Shown: positions 17,229 to 27,031, counted from the stretch's first letter. The stretch is DNA of 37,959 nucleotides from Tannerella sp. (GCA_031289275.1 JAITPV010000184.1:1-37959), one strand, 5' to 3'. Made by a program: numbers and translations. The notes: generated by a model from the sequence alone, not told the origin.

Positions 17229-18719
17229 TTAAAAAGGTTTGTTTATGGAGGAGGCGACGACCGGCCATACGCTATCGCCAATCATGCGGCTGATACCGAA
17301 GGGAAGCAGCCCCAGTCCGGCAACGGCGACGATGAGGCATATCAGCGTCAGGCGTTCGTCCCACGTGGCATCCGTTAGTTTCAAATGTGCGGCGTTTCCC
17401 ACTTCGCCGTACAGTATTTTCCCGATCAACCGCAGGATATAAACCGCCGTAATCACGATGGAGGTAGTGGCGATAAGAGTGAGCGTGCGGTGGAACACGT
17501 CGTTCACTTCAAAGGCTCCGACGAAGATCGTCATTTCGGCTACGAAGCCGCTCAGTCCCGGCAGTCCGAGATTGGCCAGCCCGGCAATCACGTAGCCGAC
17601 CGAAAGGAAGGGCATTATTTTCATCAGTCCGCTCATCTGACGGATGTCGCGGGTGTGCGTCCGGCTGTAAATCATACCGATCAGCGCAAAGAAAAGCGCC
17701 GTCATCAGTCCGTGCGAAAGCATTTGCATCACCGCGCCCGTCATGGCCGTCTGCGTCATCATCAGGATGGCGAAAAGTACCAGGCTGCAATGCGAAACCG
17801 AAGAATAGGCATTGATGTATTTCAGGTCTTTCTGCACGCAGGCCGAGAAGGCGCCGTAGACTACGCCGATGGTAGCGAGTATCAGGAACAGCCATGCCTG
17901 CTCGCGGGCGGCTTCGGGCATCAGGCCGATGGCAAGGCGGAAACATCCGTAGCCTCCCAGCTTCATCAATACGCCGGCATGTAGCATGGACACGGCGGTC
18001 GGCGCCGACGCATGTCCGTCGGGACTCCAGGTGTGGAAGGGAAACAGGGCGCCCAGCACGCCGAAACCCGTAAACAGCAACGGGAAAAAGATGCGCTGTT
18101 CCTCAATGGGCATGTGCGCCTGCGCCAGTTCCGTGATGTGCATGGTCGTCGCCCCCGAACCGAAATAAACGCCCAGGATTCCCATTAATATCAGCGCAGA
18201 ACCGCCCATCAACATCAAGGTCAGTTTCATCGCGGCATATTCTTTCTTTCCGCTCCCCCAGATGCCGATCAACAGATACATCGGGATCAGCGCCACTTCG
18301 TAGAACATGAACAGGGTAAACAAATCCAGCGAAATAAAGAAACCGAACACGCCTTCGCTTAACAGGCAAAACCAGAGGAAATATTCTTTCGTTTGGACGT
18401 TCATTTTCCACGACGCGAACGTGCCGGTAAATACGATGATGGCCGAAAGCAGCAGCATGACGACGGAAATGCCGTCTACGCCGACCGCGTAATGGATGTG
18501 AAGCGGAGCATACCAGACCCGGCTGTCGGTAAACAGCATGGCGGCGGTATCGCCCCCGGCGCGTCCGTCTGCATAGAGAAACGCCAGTGCGACGGCAAGC
18601 GCCAGCAGCGCGGATGCGCCCGTCACCATCACGGCGCGTATTTGTTTTATCCCCCGGGCTAACCACAGCCCAAGCATCATCAACAACGGTATAAGTACAA
18701 AGCAGGATAAGAAGTTCAT
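17229..18719 (-). CDS. nuoM: NADH-quinone oxidoreductase subunit M
   Basis: MNFLSCFVLIPLLMM...; FHTWSPDGHASAPTAVSMLHAGVLMKLGGYG; ATG at 18719 preferred over the ORF-track start. Confidence 0.93.
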   Translation of the reverse strand: MNFLSCFVLIPLLMMLGLWLARGIKQIRAVMVTGASALLALAVALAFLYADGRAGGDTAAMLFTDSRVWYAPLHIHYAVGVDGISVVMLLLSAIIVFTGTFASWKMNVQTKEYFLWFCLLSEGVFGFFISLDLFTLFMFYEVALIPMYLLIGIWGSGKKEYAAMKLTLMLMGGSALILMGILGVYFGSGATTMHITELAQAHMPIEEQRIFFPLLFTGFGVLGALFPFHTWSPDGHASAPTAVSMLHAGVLMKLGGYGCFRLAIGLMPEAAREQAWLFLILATIGVVYGAFSACVQKDLKYINAYSSVSHCSLVLFAILMMTQTAMTGAVMQMLSHGLMTALFFALIGMIYSRTHTRDIRQMSGLMKIMPFLSVGYVIAGLANLGLPGLSGFVAEMTIFVGAFEVNDVFHRTLTLIATTSIVITAVYILRLIGKILYGEVGNAAHLKLTDATWDERLTLICLIVAVAGLGLLPFGISRMIGDSVWPVVASSINKPF

Positions 18720-18721
18720 AT

Positions 18722-18759
18722 GATTATAATTCAAAGATTCAATAATTCAAAGATTCAAG
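18722..18759. repeat. Class-2 repeat (ATTCAAAG ATTCAATA ATTCAAAG ATTCAA) at the nuoL/nuoM junction
   Basis: Octamer periodicity; encodes the NuoL C-terminal ESLNY and stop. Confidence 0.8.
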
Positions 18760-20634
18760 TAACAGGAGTATAATTAAAACCAGTACGCCGCCCAGGAAAA
18801 CAACCGTGTATTGCTGGAGGTTTCCGCTTTGCAAACCCTTGATCCGGTCGCTAACCGCATGGGTGGTGCGGGCAATCAGATTCATGCACCCGTCTACCAC
18901 GTGGCGGTCAAACCACGCAAACGGTGAGGAGATATAACCGAAGATGATCGTATGGGTGACGAACTGATATACCTCGTCAATATAAAAGCGATGGCCGGCG
19001 GCGCGATACAGACGCGGGAACCTCGTCTCCGTCCGTTGTTCGGTCGCCGTTTTATACATCCGCGTGGCAAGCGCAATCGCCGCAAGCGCGACGCAAACGC
19101 TGGCTACGGCTACCGACAGGTTCAGGTGGATGGCATACGCTTCGCCGTTGCTGCTTACAAACTTTCCGAAAGGGATAAACCCTGCCGCACACGTAAGCGC
19201 AGCCAGGAAGATCAGCGGAAAGGTCATCGTGCGCGGCGCTTCGTGCGGAACGTGGGAACGGCTTGCCGCCGCGTCGTACGTTTTTCCCCAGAAGATGCGA
19301 TAATACAGCCGGAACATGTAAAAGGCCGTCAATGCGGCAATGAAACTCATAAGTATCCCCATCGCCGGACTGAACCGGAAACAGGCCGTCAGTATCTCGT
19401 CTTTCGAGAAGAAGCCGCTGAAGGGCGGAATTCCCGAAATCGCCAGGCAAGCGATCAGAAAGGCGGCGTGCGTAACAGGCAGGTATTTCCGCAGTCCGCC
19501 CATGTCCTTCATTTCGTTGGAATGAACGGCATGAATGATCGCGCCGGCACAGAGGAACAGCAGCGCCTTGAACAGGGCGTGCGTGAAAAGGTGGAACATG
19601 GAGGCCATGTAACCCAGTCCGCCCTCGTGCGGGTCGGCAGAGGTGCAGACGCCCAACGCCACAATCATGAAACCGATCTGCGAGATGGTGGAAAAGGCCA
19701 GCACCCGTTTGATGTCGGTCTGTACACAGGCGATGACGGCGGCAAACAAAGCCGTAAATGCACCCACATAACCGGCCAGGTGTAATACATCGGGCGCGTA
19801 TCCGATAAACAGCGGAAACAGGCGGGCGACCAGATAGACGCCGGATACGACCATCGTAGCCGCATGAATCAACGCGCTGACCGGCGTCGGGCCTTCCATC
19901 GCGTCGGGCAACCAGATGTGCAACGGAAACATGGCGCTTTTTCCGGCGCCGCCGACAAACATCAGCCCCAAGGCCAGCGGAATCATCGTCCCGGCGGCAA
20001 CAAGCGTCTGCTCTTGCGGGGTGAAGGAGAAACCGCCGGTGTAGTATCCGTAAATCAAAATACCGATCAGGAAGCCGAGGTCGGCAAAACGGGTGACGAC
20101 AAACGCCTTTTTCGCCGCCGCCACCGCCGCCGGACGCGAATAGTAGAACCCGATCAGCAGGTAGCTGGAAACGCCCACCAACTCCCAGAACAAATACATC
20201 TGGAAGATATTGGTGGCGGTCACCAGTCCGATCATCGACAGCGTAAAGAGCGACAGAAACGCGAAGTAACGCTGAAATCCCCGTTCGCCCTTCATGTATC
20301 CGAGCGAATAGACGTGCACCATCAGCGAGACGGTGGTAATAACCACCAGCATCATCACCGAAATCGGATCGAGCAAGATGCCCAAGTCGATATGCAGCGT
20401 TTCGGAAAACGGCAACCAGGTGACATTAAACGGCATCAGCGTCGGAAAAGTTCCGTCTGCACCGCGTCCGCCGCCAAAGTAAAGCGCGGCGGTCAGCCAG
20501 GCCAACCCCGTCAGTATGGCCAGGGAAGCCGTCCCGATGATACCAGCCGTGCGGGGCTTCCAAAACGCGCTCCCCAATCCCAGACACAGAAACGTGCCGA
20601 ACGGAAGAAGCAGTATCAGTATTGTATATTCCAT
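18739..20634 (-). CDS. nuoL: NADH-quinone oxidoreductase subunit L
   Basis: 631 aa; HIWLPDAMEGPTPVSALIHAATMVVSGVYL. Confidence 0.94.
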   Translation of the reverse strand: MEYTILILLLPFGTFLCLGLGSAFWKPRTAGIIGTASLAILTGLAWLTAALYFGGGRGADGTFPTLMPFNVTWLPFSETLHIDLGILLDPISVMMLVVITTVSLMVHVYSLGYMKGERGFQRYFAFLSLFTLSMIGLVTATNIFQMYLFWELVGVSSYLLIGFYYSRPAAVAAAKKAFVVTRFADLGFLIGILIYGYYTGGFSFTPQEQTLVAAGTMIPLALGLMFVGGAGKSAMFPLHIWLPDAMEGPTPVSALIHAATMVVSGVYLVARLFPLFIGYAPDVLHLAGYVGAFTALFAAVIACVQTDIKRVLAFSTISQIGFMIVALGVCTSADPHEGGLGYMASMFHLFTHALFKALLFLCAGAIIHAVHSNEMKDMGGLRKYLPVTHAAFLIACLAISGIPPFSGFFSKDEILTACFRFSPAMGILMSFIAALTAFYMFRLYYRIFWGKTYDAAASRSHVPHEAPRTMTFPLIFLAALTCAAGFIPFGKFVSSNGEAYAIHLNLSVAVASVCVALAAIALATRMYKTATEQRTETRFPRLYRAAGHRFYIDEVYQFVTHTIIFGYISSPFAWFDRHVVDGCMNLIARTTHAVSDRIKGLQSGNLQQYTVVFLGGVLVLIILLLLESLNY

Positions 20635-20639
20635 AACAA

Positions 20640-20690
20640 TTACGAATTACGAATGATGAATGAATACCGAATCATTGAATCATTTAATGT
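20640..20690. repeat. Class-2 repeat at nuoK/nuoL junction
   Basis: GAATTAC GAATGAT GAATGAATACCGAATCATTGAATCATTT. Confidence 0.8.
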
Positions 20691-20992
20691 TTCAGTTCAT
20701 TCATGTTTTTCACCTGAATATTCCGCAGATTGCGGTAAATATTAATGATAATGGCAATCGCGACGGCCGTTTCGGCGGCCGAGATACCGATTGAAAACAT
20801 GGCGAAGAAGAAGCCTTCGAGTTGTTCGGGGAAAAGAAACCGGTTGAACACGGCGAAATTAATATCCACCGAATTAAGGATCAGTTCCACCGAAATCAGG
20901 ATGGCCAGCAGGTTGCGCCGCGTAAAAAAACCATAGATGCCAATAAACATCATGAGCGTCGAAACGATCAGGTAATACTCCAAATGTACCAT
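20684..20992 (-). CDS. nuoK: NADH-quinone oxidoreductase subunit K
   Basis: MVHLEYYLIVSTLMMFIGIYGFFTRRNLLAILISVELILNSVDINF. Confidence 0.93.
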   Translation of the reverse strand: MVHLEYYLIVSTLMMFIGIYGFFTRRNLLAILISVELILNSVDINFAVFNRFLFPEQLEGFFFAMFSIGISAAETAVAIAIIINIYRNLRNIQVKNMNELKH

Positions 20993-20997
20993 AAACT

Positions 20998-21507
20998 TTA
21001 TCTTTTTCTTGCAATTAAAATAACTCCGACAATACATGCCAGCAACAAAATACTGATCACCTCAAAGGGCAGTATGTACTGGTATTTCTCGACTCCCATC
21101 AGCGCATATCCGATGGTACGCACGTTCAGTTCGCCGTGGTCAAGATGCGACGGCGGGAATGTATTCTTCAAAACGACGACAAGACAAATAATCAGCCCGG
21201 CCGCAGCCGTCACGATCCCGGCCAGCATCTTCGACGGTTTCAGTTTCTCCGCATAATCTTCGCCCTGCTGACCGGACGTCAGCAGGATGGAGAAGACGTA
21301 AAGCACCGTAATGCCTCCTGCATAAATAAGCAGTTGTATGGCGCCCAGATACGAGTAGTTCAACTGGAAATAGATGCCGGCTATGCCGAAAAGAACGAAC
21401 AACAGGTATGTAGCGGCACGCAATATCCGCTTCGTGGTCACGGCCAGTACCGAACTCACGATGATAAAAACGGCCAGCGCCGTAAAAACAATCAAATCAA
21501 ACGTCAT
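20998..21507 (-). CDS. nuoJ: NADH-quinone oxidoreductase subunit J
   Basis: 169 aa multi-TM; LLIYAGGITVLYVF. Confidence 0.92.
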   Translation of the reverse strand: MTFDLIVFTALAVFIIVSSVLAVTTKRILRAATYLLFVLFGIAGIYFQLNYSYLGAIQLLIYAGGITVLYVFSILLTSGQQGEDYAEKLKPSKMLAGIVTAAAGLIICLVVVLKNTFPPSHLDHGELNVRTIGYALMGVEKYQYILPFEVISILLLACIVGVILIARKR

Positions 21508-21510
21508 AAT

Positions 21511-21978
21511 TCATACTTCATTTAGTGTTTTTACTAACTTTTCCTTCGTATACACGGCATGTTCAAACGCCGTGCCGAACCGGATGGCGTCGCTCGGACA
21601 TACATTGACGCACAGCTGACAAAACAGGCACGAACCCAGGTTGTATTCATATTTCACCAGCGTCTTTTTCTTTTTCCCGCTCTCCTCGTCGGTCACCGTT
21701 TCGGTTTCGACCCGGATCGTGTCGTTCGGACACGTCGCGGCGCATAGGCCACAGGCGATACATTTGTTCTTTCCCGCCTCGTCGTGAGGCATCACGAGCG
21801 TCCCCCGGAAACGGTCAAACATGACGAGCGTATCCCGGTTCTCCGGATACGTCTCCGTCGTCTTCCGCGTAAAAAACTCGGAGAAGGTCACACCCAATCC
21901 CGTAACCAACGAGCCTATCCCACGAAATATGCGACTTAAGTAACCGTATCTTTTCTCTTTCTTTAATTTCCGTATCAT
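21511..21978 (-). CDS. nuoI: NADH-quinone oxidoreductase subunit I (2x[4Fe-4S])
   Basis: CIACGLCAATCP and CLFCQLCVNVCP. Confidence 0.93.
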   Translation of the reverse strand: MIRKLKKEKRYGYLSRIFRGIGSLVTGLGVTFSEFFTRKTTETYPENRDTLVMFDRFRGTLVMPHDEAGKNKCIACGLCAATCPNDTIRVETETVTDEESGKKKKTLVKYEYNLGSCLFCQLCVNVCPSDAIRFGTAFEHAVYTKEKLVKTLNEV

Positions 21979-21990
21979 TGAATCGTTGAT

Positions 21991-23067
21991 TTAAAAATGC
22001 CATCCGAATACGACGCAAGCCGTCATCACCAACAAATTGACCAATCCTGCGGGTATCAGAATTTTCCATTCCAGCGCAAGCATCTGGTCGATGCGCAACC
22101 GGGGAAACGTCCATTTAATCCACATCAACAGCCATACCACAAAGAACGCCTTTCCGAAAAACCACACAAAGCCGGGCACATAATCCATCACCGCATTGAC
22201 CCCTTCCCATCCCCGTATATGAAGCGGCATCCATCCGCCCAGGAAAATGGTGGCCGAAATGCCGGCAATGATAAAAAGGTTCACAAACTCCGCCACATAA
22301 AACAATCCGAAGTGCATCCCCGAATATTCCGTATGATACCCCGCCGTCAGTTCCGATTCGGCTTCGGGCAAGTCAAACGGGCCGCGATTCACCTCCGCAT
22401 TCCCGGAAATCAGGTAGATCACAAACGCAATCAACGCCGGAAGATGTCCCTTGAAAATAAACCATCCGTCGGTCTGACGCGCCACAATCTCGCTCAGTTG
22501 CATCGTATCCGTCAACACGACAATGGTCAGGATCGATATTCCGACCGACAATTCATAACTCACCATCTGTGCGCCGCTTCGCATCGCCCCGATCAGGGAA
22601 TATTTATTGTTGCTGCTCCAGCCCGCCAGCAAGATGCCGACTACGCCGATAGACGACGCGGCCAACAGAAACAGCACGCCTACATTGAAATCCAGTATCT
22701 CCAGTCCCTGGCCGACCGGCAGACAACTAAACGCCAGCACGGAAGCCACTATCACGATGTACGGCGCCAGATTGTAAAGGAATTTATCGGCATGGCGAAT
22801 GACGATAATTTCCTTGATAAGCATCTTGATGATGTCGGCAAACAACTGGAAAATGCCGAACGGGCCAACCCGGTTAGGGCCTAAGCGGCACTGGAAAGCC
22901 GCGCACACCTTGCGTTCCATATAGATCATGATCACGGCAATAATGGCGTACATGACCAAGATCGCGATCCCCACAAACACACACTCGATGAATACCGCCA
23001 CCCCGGACGGCATCAACGACGTGAGCCACGCATGTATCCAACTTGTAACTGTACTGAAATCAAACAT
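21991..23067 (-). CDS. nuoH: NADH-quinone oxidoreductase subunit H
   Basis: MERKVCAAFQCRLGPNRVGPFGIFQLFADIIKML; FDLPEAESELTAGYHTEYSG. Confidence 0.94.
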   Translation of the reverse strand: MFDFSTVTSWIHAWLTSLMPSGVAVFIECVFVGIAILVMYAIIAVIMIYMERKVCAAFQCRLGPNRVGPFGIFQLFADIIKMLIKEIIVIRHADKFLYNLAPYIVIVASVLAFSCLPVGQGLEILDFNVGVLFLLAASSIGVVGILLAGWSSNNKYSLIGAMRSGAQMVSYELSVGISILTIVVLTDTMQLSEIVARQTDGWFIFKGHLPALIAFVIYLISGNAEVNRGPFDLPEAESELTAGYHTEYSGMHFGLFYVAEFVNLFIIAGISATIFLGGWMPLHIRGWEGVNAVMDYVPGFVWFFGKAFFVVWLLMWIKWTFPRLRIDQMLALEWKILIPAGLVNLLVMTACVVFGWHF

Positions 23068-23076
23068 CGTCAATAA

Positions 23077-23132
23077 GAATTATGAATTATGAATGAATAC
23101 CCAATCATTGAATCTTTGAATTATTGAATCTT
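23077..23132. repeat. Class-2 repeat at nuoCD/nuoH junction
   Basis: GAATTAT GAATTAT GAATGAATACCCAATCATTGAATCTTTGAATTATTGAATC. Confidence 0.85.
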
Positions 23133-23133
23133 T

Positions 23134-24774
23134 TCATCTGTCTATATCCGGGACTATGTAATCCAACGTTCCTCCGATGGCAATCAAGTCGGCGATCTTG
23201 GTGCCGCGGGTAAGGGTGTCCATGCACGATACCAGCGGAAGCCCCGTACTGCGGAACTTCACGCGGTAGGGATACTTCTCGCCGCGACTTTCGATATAAA
23301 CGCCAAACTCGCCGCGGCTGCTCTCCACCGCCGAATAATAACGGCCTTCGGGAATCCTGAGTACCGGCTTCATCTTTACCTGACATTCTCCTTCCGGGAT
23401 ATGGTCTATCAGTTGTTCGATGATACACATACTCTCCACGATCTCGTCCATCCGCACCATGTAACGCGCATAACAATCGCCCTCCCGATAGAGGACTTCG
23501 CGAAAGTCCACCCGGTCATATACCCCGTAAGGCCGGCGTTTGCGGACATCGCAGGCCCAGCCCGAAGCGCGTCCGGTACCGCCCGTTGTCCCATACGAAA
23601 TCGCATCCTCGCGACTCAACCGCCCGACGCCTTTCATCCGCTGCCGGGCAATGACATTCCCCGTAAAGATCCGGTGGTATTCACGCAACTGCGGACGCAA
23701 GTAGGCAATGAAGTCTTTGACCCGCTTCACGAAGTTGGGATGAATATCCGCCTGCACGCCTCCGATGGTATTATAGTGAAAGATCAGGCGTCCGCCCGTT
23801 GTTTCTTCCAGTATATCCAAAATCTTTTCGCGGTCGCGGAAACCGTAAAAGAACGCCGTCAATGCTCCCAAATCCATGCACAGCGTGGAAAAGAACAACA
23901 AATGCGAATTGATCCGCTGCAACTCGTCCATAATCGTGCGGATGTATTTCACGCGCTCCGACACTTCTACCCCCAACCCTTTTTCGACGCACAGGCAAAA
24001 GGCATGGCGGTTCTGCATGGCCGACAGGTAATCCAGACGGTCGGTAAGCGCCAATATCTGGGGATACGCAAGGCTTTCGCACATCTTTTCGATACCGCGG
24101 TGGATATATCCGCAGTGCACATTCAACTTGCGGATGTACTCGCCTTCCAGCGATACGCGGAACCGCAAGACGCCGTGAGTGGCCGGATGTTGCGGGCCGA
24201 TATTGATCACGTATTCTTCGTCGTCGAACAAAACATGGGTTTGCTTGAAGGGATGTCCGTATTCGTCCGTCTCGAACGTAGAAACCGTATCGATCACAAT
24301 TTCGTTCGTCATACGCACCGGATTGATGTCCCGGCTGTCGTTGTAATCTTTGCGCAGGGGATGCCCTACCCAGTCGTCGCGCAGAAACAACCGGCGCATG
24401 TCCGGATGATGGGTAAAACGAATGCCGAAATAATCATACACTTCGCGTTCGTTCAGTTCGGCCGTCTTCCAGATGTCGGAAACCGTAGGGAGTTCGGGAT
24501 GCTCACGGTCAACGGTCATGGTACGTATGGCCAACAGGAATCCATAAACGGTAGATTCCAGGTGATAGATAACGCCTAATCCTTCTTCGCCCCAATCCAT
24601 GCCGGTGAGACTGCATAAAAAGTCGAACTGCAACGCATCGTCACCCTTCAACGTTTCCGCCAGCGCATGGAGCGAGGACGGGGCTACCGTGACGGTCGGC
24701 CATTCCGTCGGTTCACCGGAGAAGGAGGCGTCCGGAAAACGGTTCCGTACGATATTTTCAATTAAACTGTTCAT
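23134..24774 (-). CDS. nuoCD: Fused NADH-quinone oxidoreductase subunits C and D
   Basis: N-terminal 30-kDa-like domain (NuoC) then [22 protein letters not shown] (NuoD), single 546-aa ORF. Confidence 0.93.
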   Translation of the reverse strand: MNSLIENIVRNRFPDASFSGEPTEWPTVTVAPSSLHALAETLKGDDALQFDFLCSLTGMDWGEEGLGVIYHLESTVYGFLLAIRTMTVDREHPELPTVSDIWKTAELNEREVYDYFGIRFTHHPDMRRLFLRDDWVGHPLRKDYNDSRDINPVRMTNEIVIDTVSTFETDEYGHPFKQTHVLFDDEEYVINIGPQHPATHGVLRFRVSLEGEYIRKLNVHCGYIHRGIEKMCESLAYPQILALTDRLDYLSAMQNRHAFCLCVEKGLGVEVSERVKYIRTIMDELQRINSHLLFFSTLCMDLGALTAFFYGFRDREKILDILEETTGGRLIFHYNTIGGVQADIHPNFVKRVKDFIAYLRPQLREYHRIFTGNVIARQRMKGVGRLSREDAISYGTTGGTGRASGWACDVRKRRPYGVYDRVDFREVLYREGDCYARYMVRMDEIVESMCIIEQLIDHIPEGECQVKMKPVLRIPEGRYYSAVESSRGEFGVYIESRGEKYPYRVKFRSTGLPLVSCMDTLTRGTKIADLIAIGGTLDYIVPDIDR

Positions 24775-25432
24775 TGTTTTTTCCGGTTAATACCTGAATG
24801 GGGGCTGCCGTCGGCGGTGCACAGTCGGCGACGCCGGACGGACAGGGGTTGTAATCGTCTTCGCCGAGGTGTTTGTTCACACCGCCGAAGAACTTTTCCA
24901 ATTTTACTTTCCGCTGCAACTGGATCATGGCATACAGCATGGCTTCCGGACGGGGCGGGCATCCGGGCACGTAGACATCGACCGGTAAAATCCGGTCAAC
25001 CCCGTTCACTACATGATAGGATTTCTTGAACGGCCCGCCGGAAACCGCACATGAGCCGATAGCGATCACGTATTTCGGGTCGGCCATTTGTTCGTACAGG
25101 CGTTTCAGCACCGGCGCCATTTTATCCGTGATGGTGCCTGCTACCATGATGAAATCGGCCTGGCGCGGGCTGGCGCGGGTGACTTCAAATCCGAAACGGG
25201 CAAAATCGTAGCGGGCGGCGCCAACGGCCATATATTCGATACCGCAGCAACTGGTGGCAAACGTCAGAGGCCAGAGCGAATTGCTGCGTCCCCAGTTGAC
25301 GACGTCGTCCAGCGCACCCATCACCACATTGGCGCCTTGAGCGTTCAGTTCGCGAACCATCGTTTCGAGGTATTCGTTATCATTGAAATCCTCGTATTGC
25401 ATGGATTTGATCCGGGGCTTTTTTATTTCCAT
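24758..25432 (-). CDS. nuoB: NADH-quinone oxidoreductase subunit B
   Basis: [16 protein letters not shown]...; [33 protein letters not shown]; start at 25432 preferred. Confidence 0.94.
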   Translation of the reverse strand: MEIKKPRIKSMQYEDFNDNEYLETMVRELNAQGANVVMGALDDVVNWGRSNSLWPLTFATSCCGIEYMAVGAARYDFARFGFEVTRASPRQADFIMVAGTITDKMAPVLKRLYEQMADPKYVIAIGSCAVSGGPFKKSYHVVNGVDRILPVDVYVPGCPPRPEAMLYAMIQLQRKVKLEKFFGGVNKHLGEDDYNPCPSGVADCAPPTAAPIQVLTGKNNEQFN

Positions 25433-25773
25433 TCCAATGCTCCTTTCTTCCAGGGATACGCCAGTCCAAGCGCCAAAATAGCGATAAAAAACAATACGCT
25501 GACCAGTCCGCCTATGCCTAAATCCTGTACCACCGACGCCCAGGGAAACAGGAATACGGTTTCGACATCGAACATCAGAAACAGGATGGCAAAGAGGTAA
25601 TATCCTACCTTGAACTGCATCCAGGATCTGCCGCGCGTCGGTATGCCACATTCGTAGGCCTCGCCTTTCTGCGGATTGTATGAGCGGGGCGAAATCAGTC
25701 TAGCCACGCCCAGCGCAGCAACAACTAAGAGGATAGCAGTGATTAATGATACAATTAATAGAATAAAAGACAT
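25423..25773 (-). CDS. nuoA: NADH-quinone oxidoreductase subunit A
   Basis: [46 protein letters not shown]. Confidence 0.93.
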   Translation of the reverse strand: MSFILLIVSLITAILLVVAALGVARLISPRSYNPQKGEAYECGIPTRGRSWMQFKVGYYLFAILFLMFDVETVFLFPWASVVQDLGIGGLVSVLFFIAILALGLAYPWKKGALEWK

Positions 25774-26010
25774 AACATATTCCTTATATGATTGATATTT
25801 TCTAAACGGAACAAAGATGAAAATATTTCGGGCGGATTATTTTTTGAAGCGTTATTTTATTCTAAGGGATGGCAAAGAAACAGCATAATAAACACTTTGG
25901 TAAATTGGGCGACCGTTCCGGGCGGCGTAGAAAAATTTCACGGAGGCCGGCTTTTAGCTGCGACGTAGCGAAAGACGCTACGCCGAACGGGGGGAATCCG
26001 AAGGATTCAC

Positions 26011-26156
26011 ATGTTTATAGCACAATCCATCAACATGTACGGACGTGGCGCGCCGCGTCTCTACAACGGCAGGACACGGCGACCGCACGGTATCGCGACA
26101 TACATTCGACCCTTTTGGGGTCGTACTTCTCCGGTCATGGCGGATGCTATAAACAT
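26011..26156. mobile_element. Small non-coding element bounded by inverted repeats ATGTTTATAGCA ... TGCTATAAACAT (copy A, 146 bp)
   Basis: 12-bp perfect terminal inverted repeats at 26011-26022 and 26145-26156; second copy at 37877-37959. Confidence 0.75.
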
Positions 26157-26249
26157 GCGACCCGCCGGGTCGTTGGATTCGCCGGCATACTCTTTTTGAT
26201 CTGCGTAAATCCGCGTTTGAATCTGCGTCATCTGCGTGCAATAACATAA

Positions 26250-26324
26250 CTCCGTGCCGCCATGTCCGATATGATTAATGTAATCATAACTCTTAACTCA
26301 TAATTCTTAACTCTTAATTCCTTT
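26250..26324. repeat. Composite intergenic module: CTCCGTG...GATATGATTAATGTAATCA + heptamers
   Basis: Leader similar to 37498 and 37738; then TAACTCT TAACTCA TAATTCT TAACTCT TAATTCC. Confidence 0.75.
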
Positions 26325-26333
26325 GTATAAGCG

Positions 26334-26354
26334 ATTGCGGGTCAAGCCCGCAAT
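26334..26354. repeat. Hairpin ATTGCGGG-tcaag-CCCGCAAT
   Basis: Perfect 8-bp inverted repeat. Confidence 0.8.
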
Positions 26355-26500
26355 GACGCGGTTGGGCGGATACCAATCTACGAAATCTGCGCCCAAATCC
26401 ATTTAATCTGCGTGAAACGCTTCCCTGCGCCCCTTAAATAATCCTAAATCCTCCTGCTCCGTCGCACAGCCTCCTTATGCGCCGGCGCAACCCTGTTCCG

Positions 26501-26752
26501 ACGCCTGCCCACGCATGGGCAAGCGCTTCCGAACGCTCCCGACGGCCTGCCCTGCTTTGGGCAAGCGATCCCGAATACTCCAGCCGACTTGCCCAACTGC
26601 GGGCAAACCTCTCCGAGCCTTCCCGTCGCCTTGCCCAACCATGGGCAAATACTTCCGAACGCTCTCAACGGCCTGCTCAACCTTGGGCAAGCGCTCCCAG
26701 ACGCTCCCGACGGCCTGCCAAAGGTTGGGCAAGGCCTTCGGAACGCTTTACG
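26501..26752. repeat. Six tandem copies of a 42-bp unit (minisatellite)
   Basis: The TGCCC anchor recurs at 26506, 26548, 26590, 26632, 26674 and 26716, exactly 42 bp apart. Confidence 0.95.
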
Positions 26753-26799
26753 TCCGGCAATAACGCAAATTATATTAATCAAATAAACAATATGTATCT

Positions 26800-26895
26800 A
26801 TGAAACGAACAATTCTTTTATCAATCCTTGCACTGGCAGCCGTCATCTCGACGAACGCCACTACGTACTACGTCAAGAGCGTCGGCGGCACGCCG
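26800..26895 (+). pseudogene. N-terminal remnant of a secreted protein, possibly beta-helix type
   Basis: MKRTILLSILALAAVISTNATTYYVKSVGGT (signal peptide + TTYYVK start), then unrelated sequence. Confidence 0.5.
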
Positions 26896-26898
26896 GCA

Positions 26899-27021
26899 GT
26901 CCAATCCCCCGTATTTTTTCAAATAGAGGTAAGCGTCCTGTATATTCATCTTGAATGCGTTGACAAATTCGGGAATGATGAAAGCAATAAAACTTACTTT
27001 ATCACTCGTTTCCTTATCTAA
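26899..27021 (-). pseudogene. Fragment resembling a DUF3791-family protein
   Basis: Minus strand reads LDKETSDKVSFIAFIIPEFVNAFKMNIQDAYLYLKKYGGLD, then homology-like sequence ends; no ATG. Confidence 0.6.
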
Positions 27022-27031
27022 GGTACAAAAA

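Noticed and set aside
25869-26249. 126-aa plus ORF and 89-aa minus ORF in the repeat island
   Set aside because: Translations of hairpin/TIR repeat sequence (MCYKHVNPSDSP-type), also seen at 37685-37891; not treated as genes.
26501-26752. Possible CRISPR array
   Set aside because: Units are contiguous 42-bp tandem repeats without unique spacers, and no cas genes are present.
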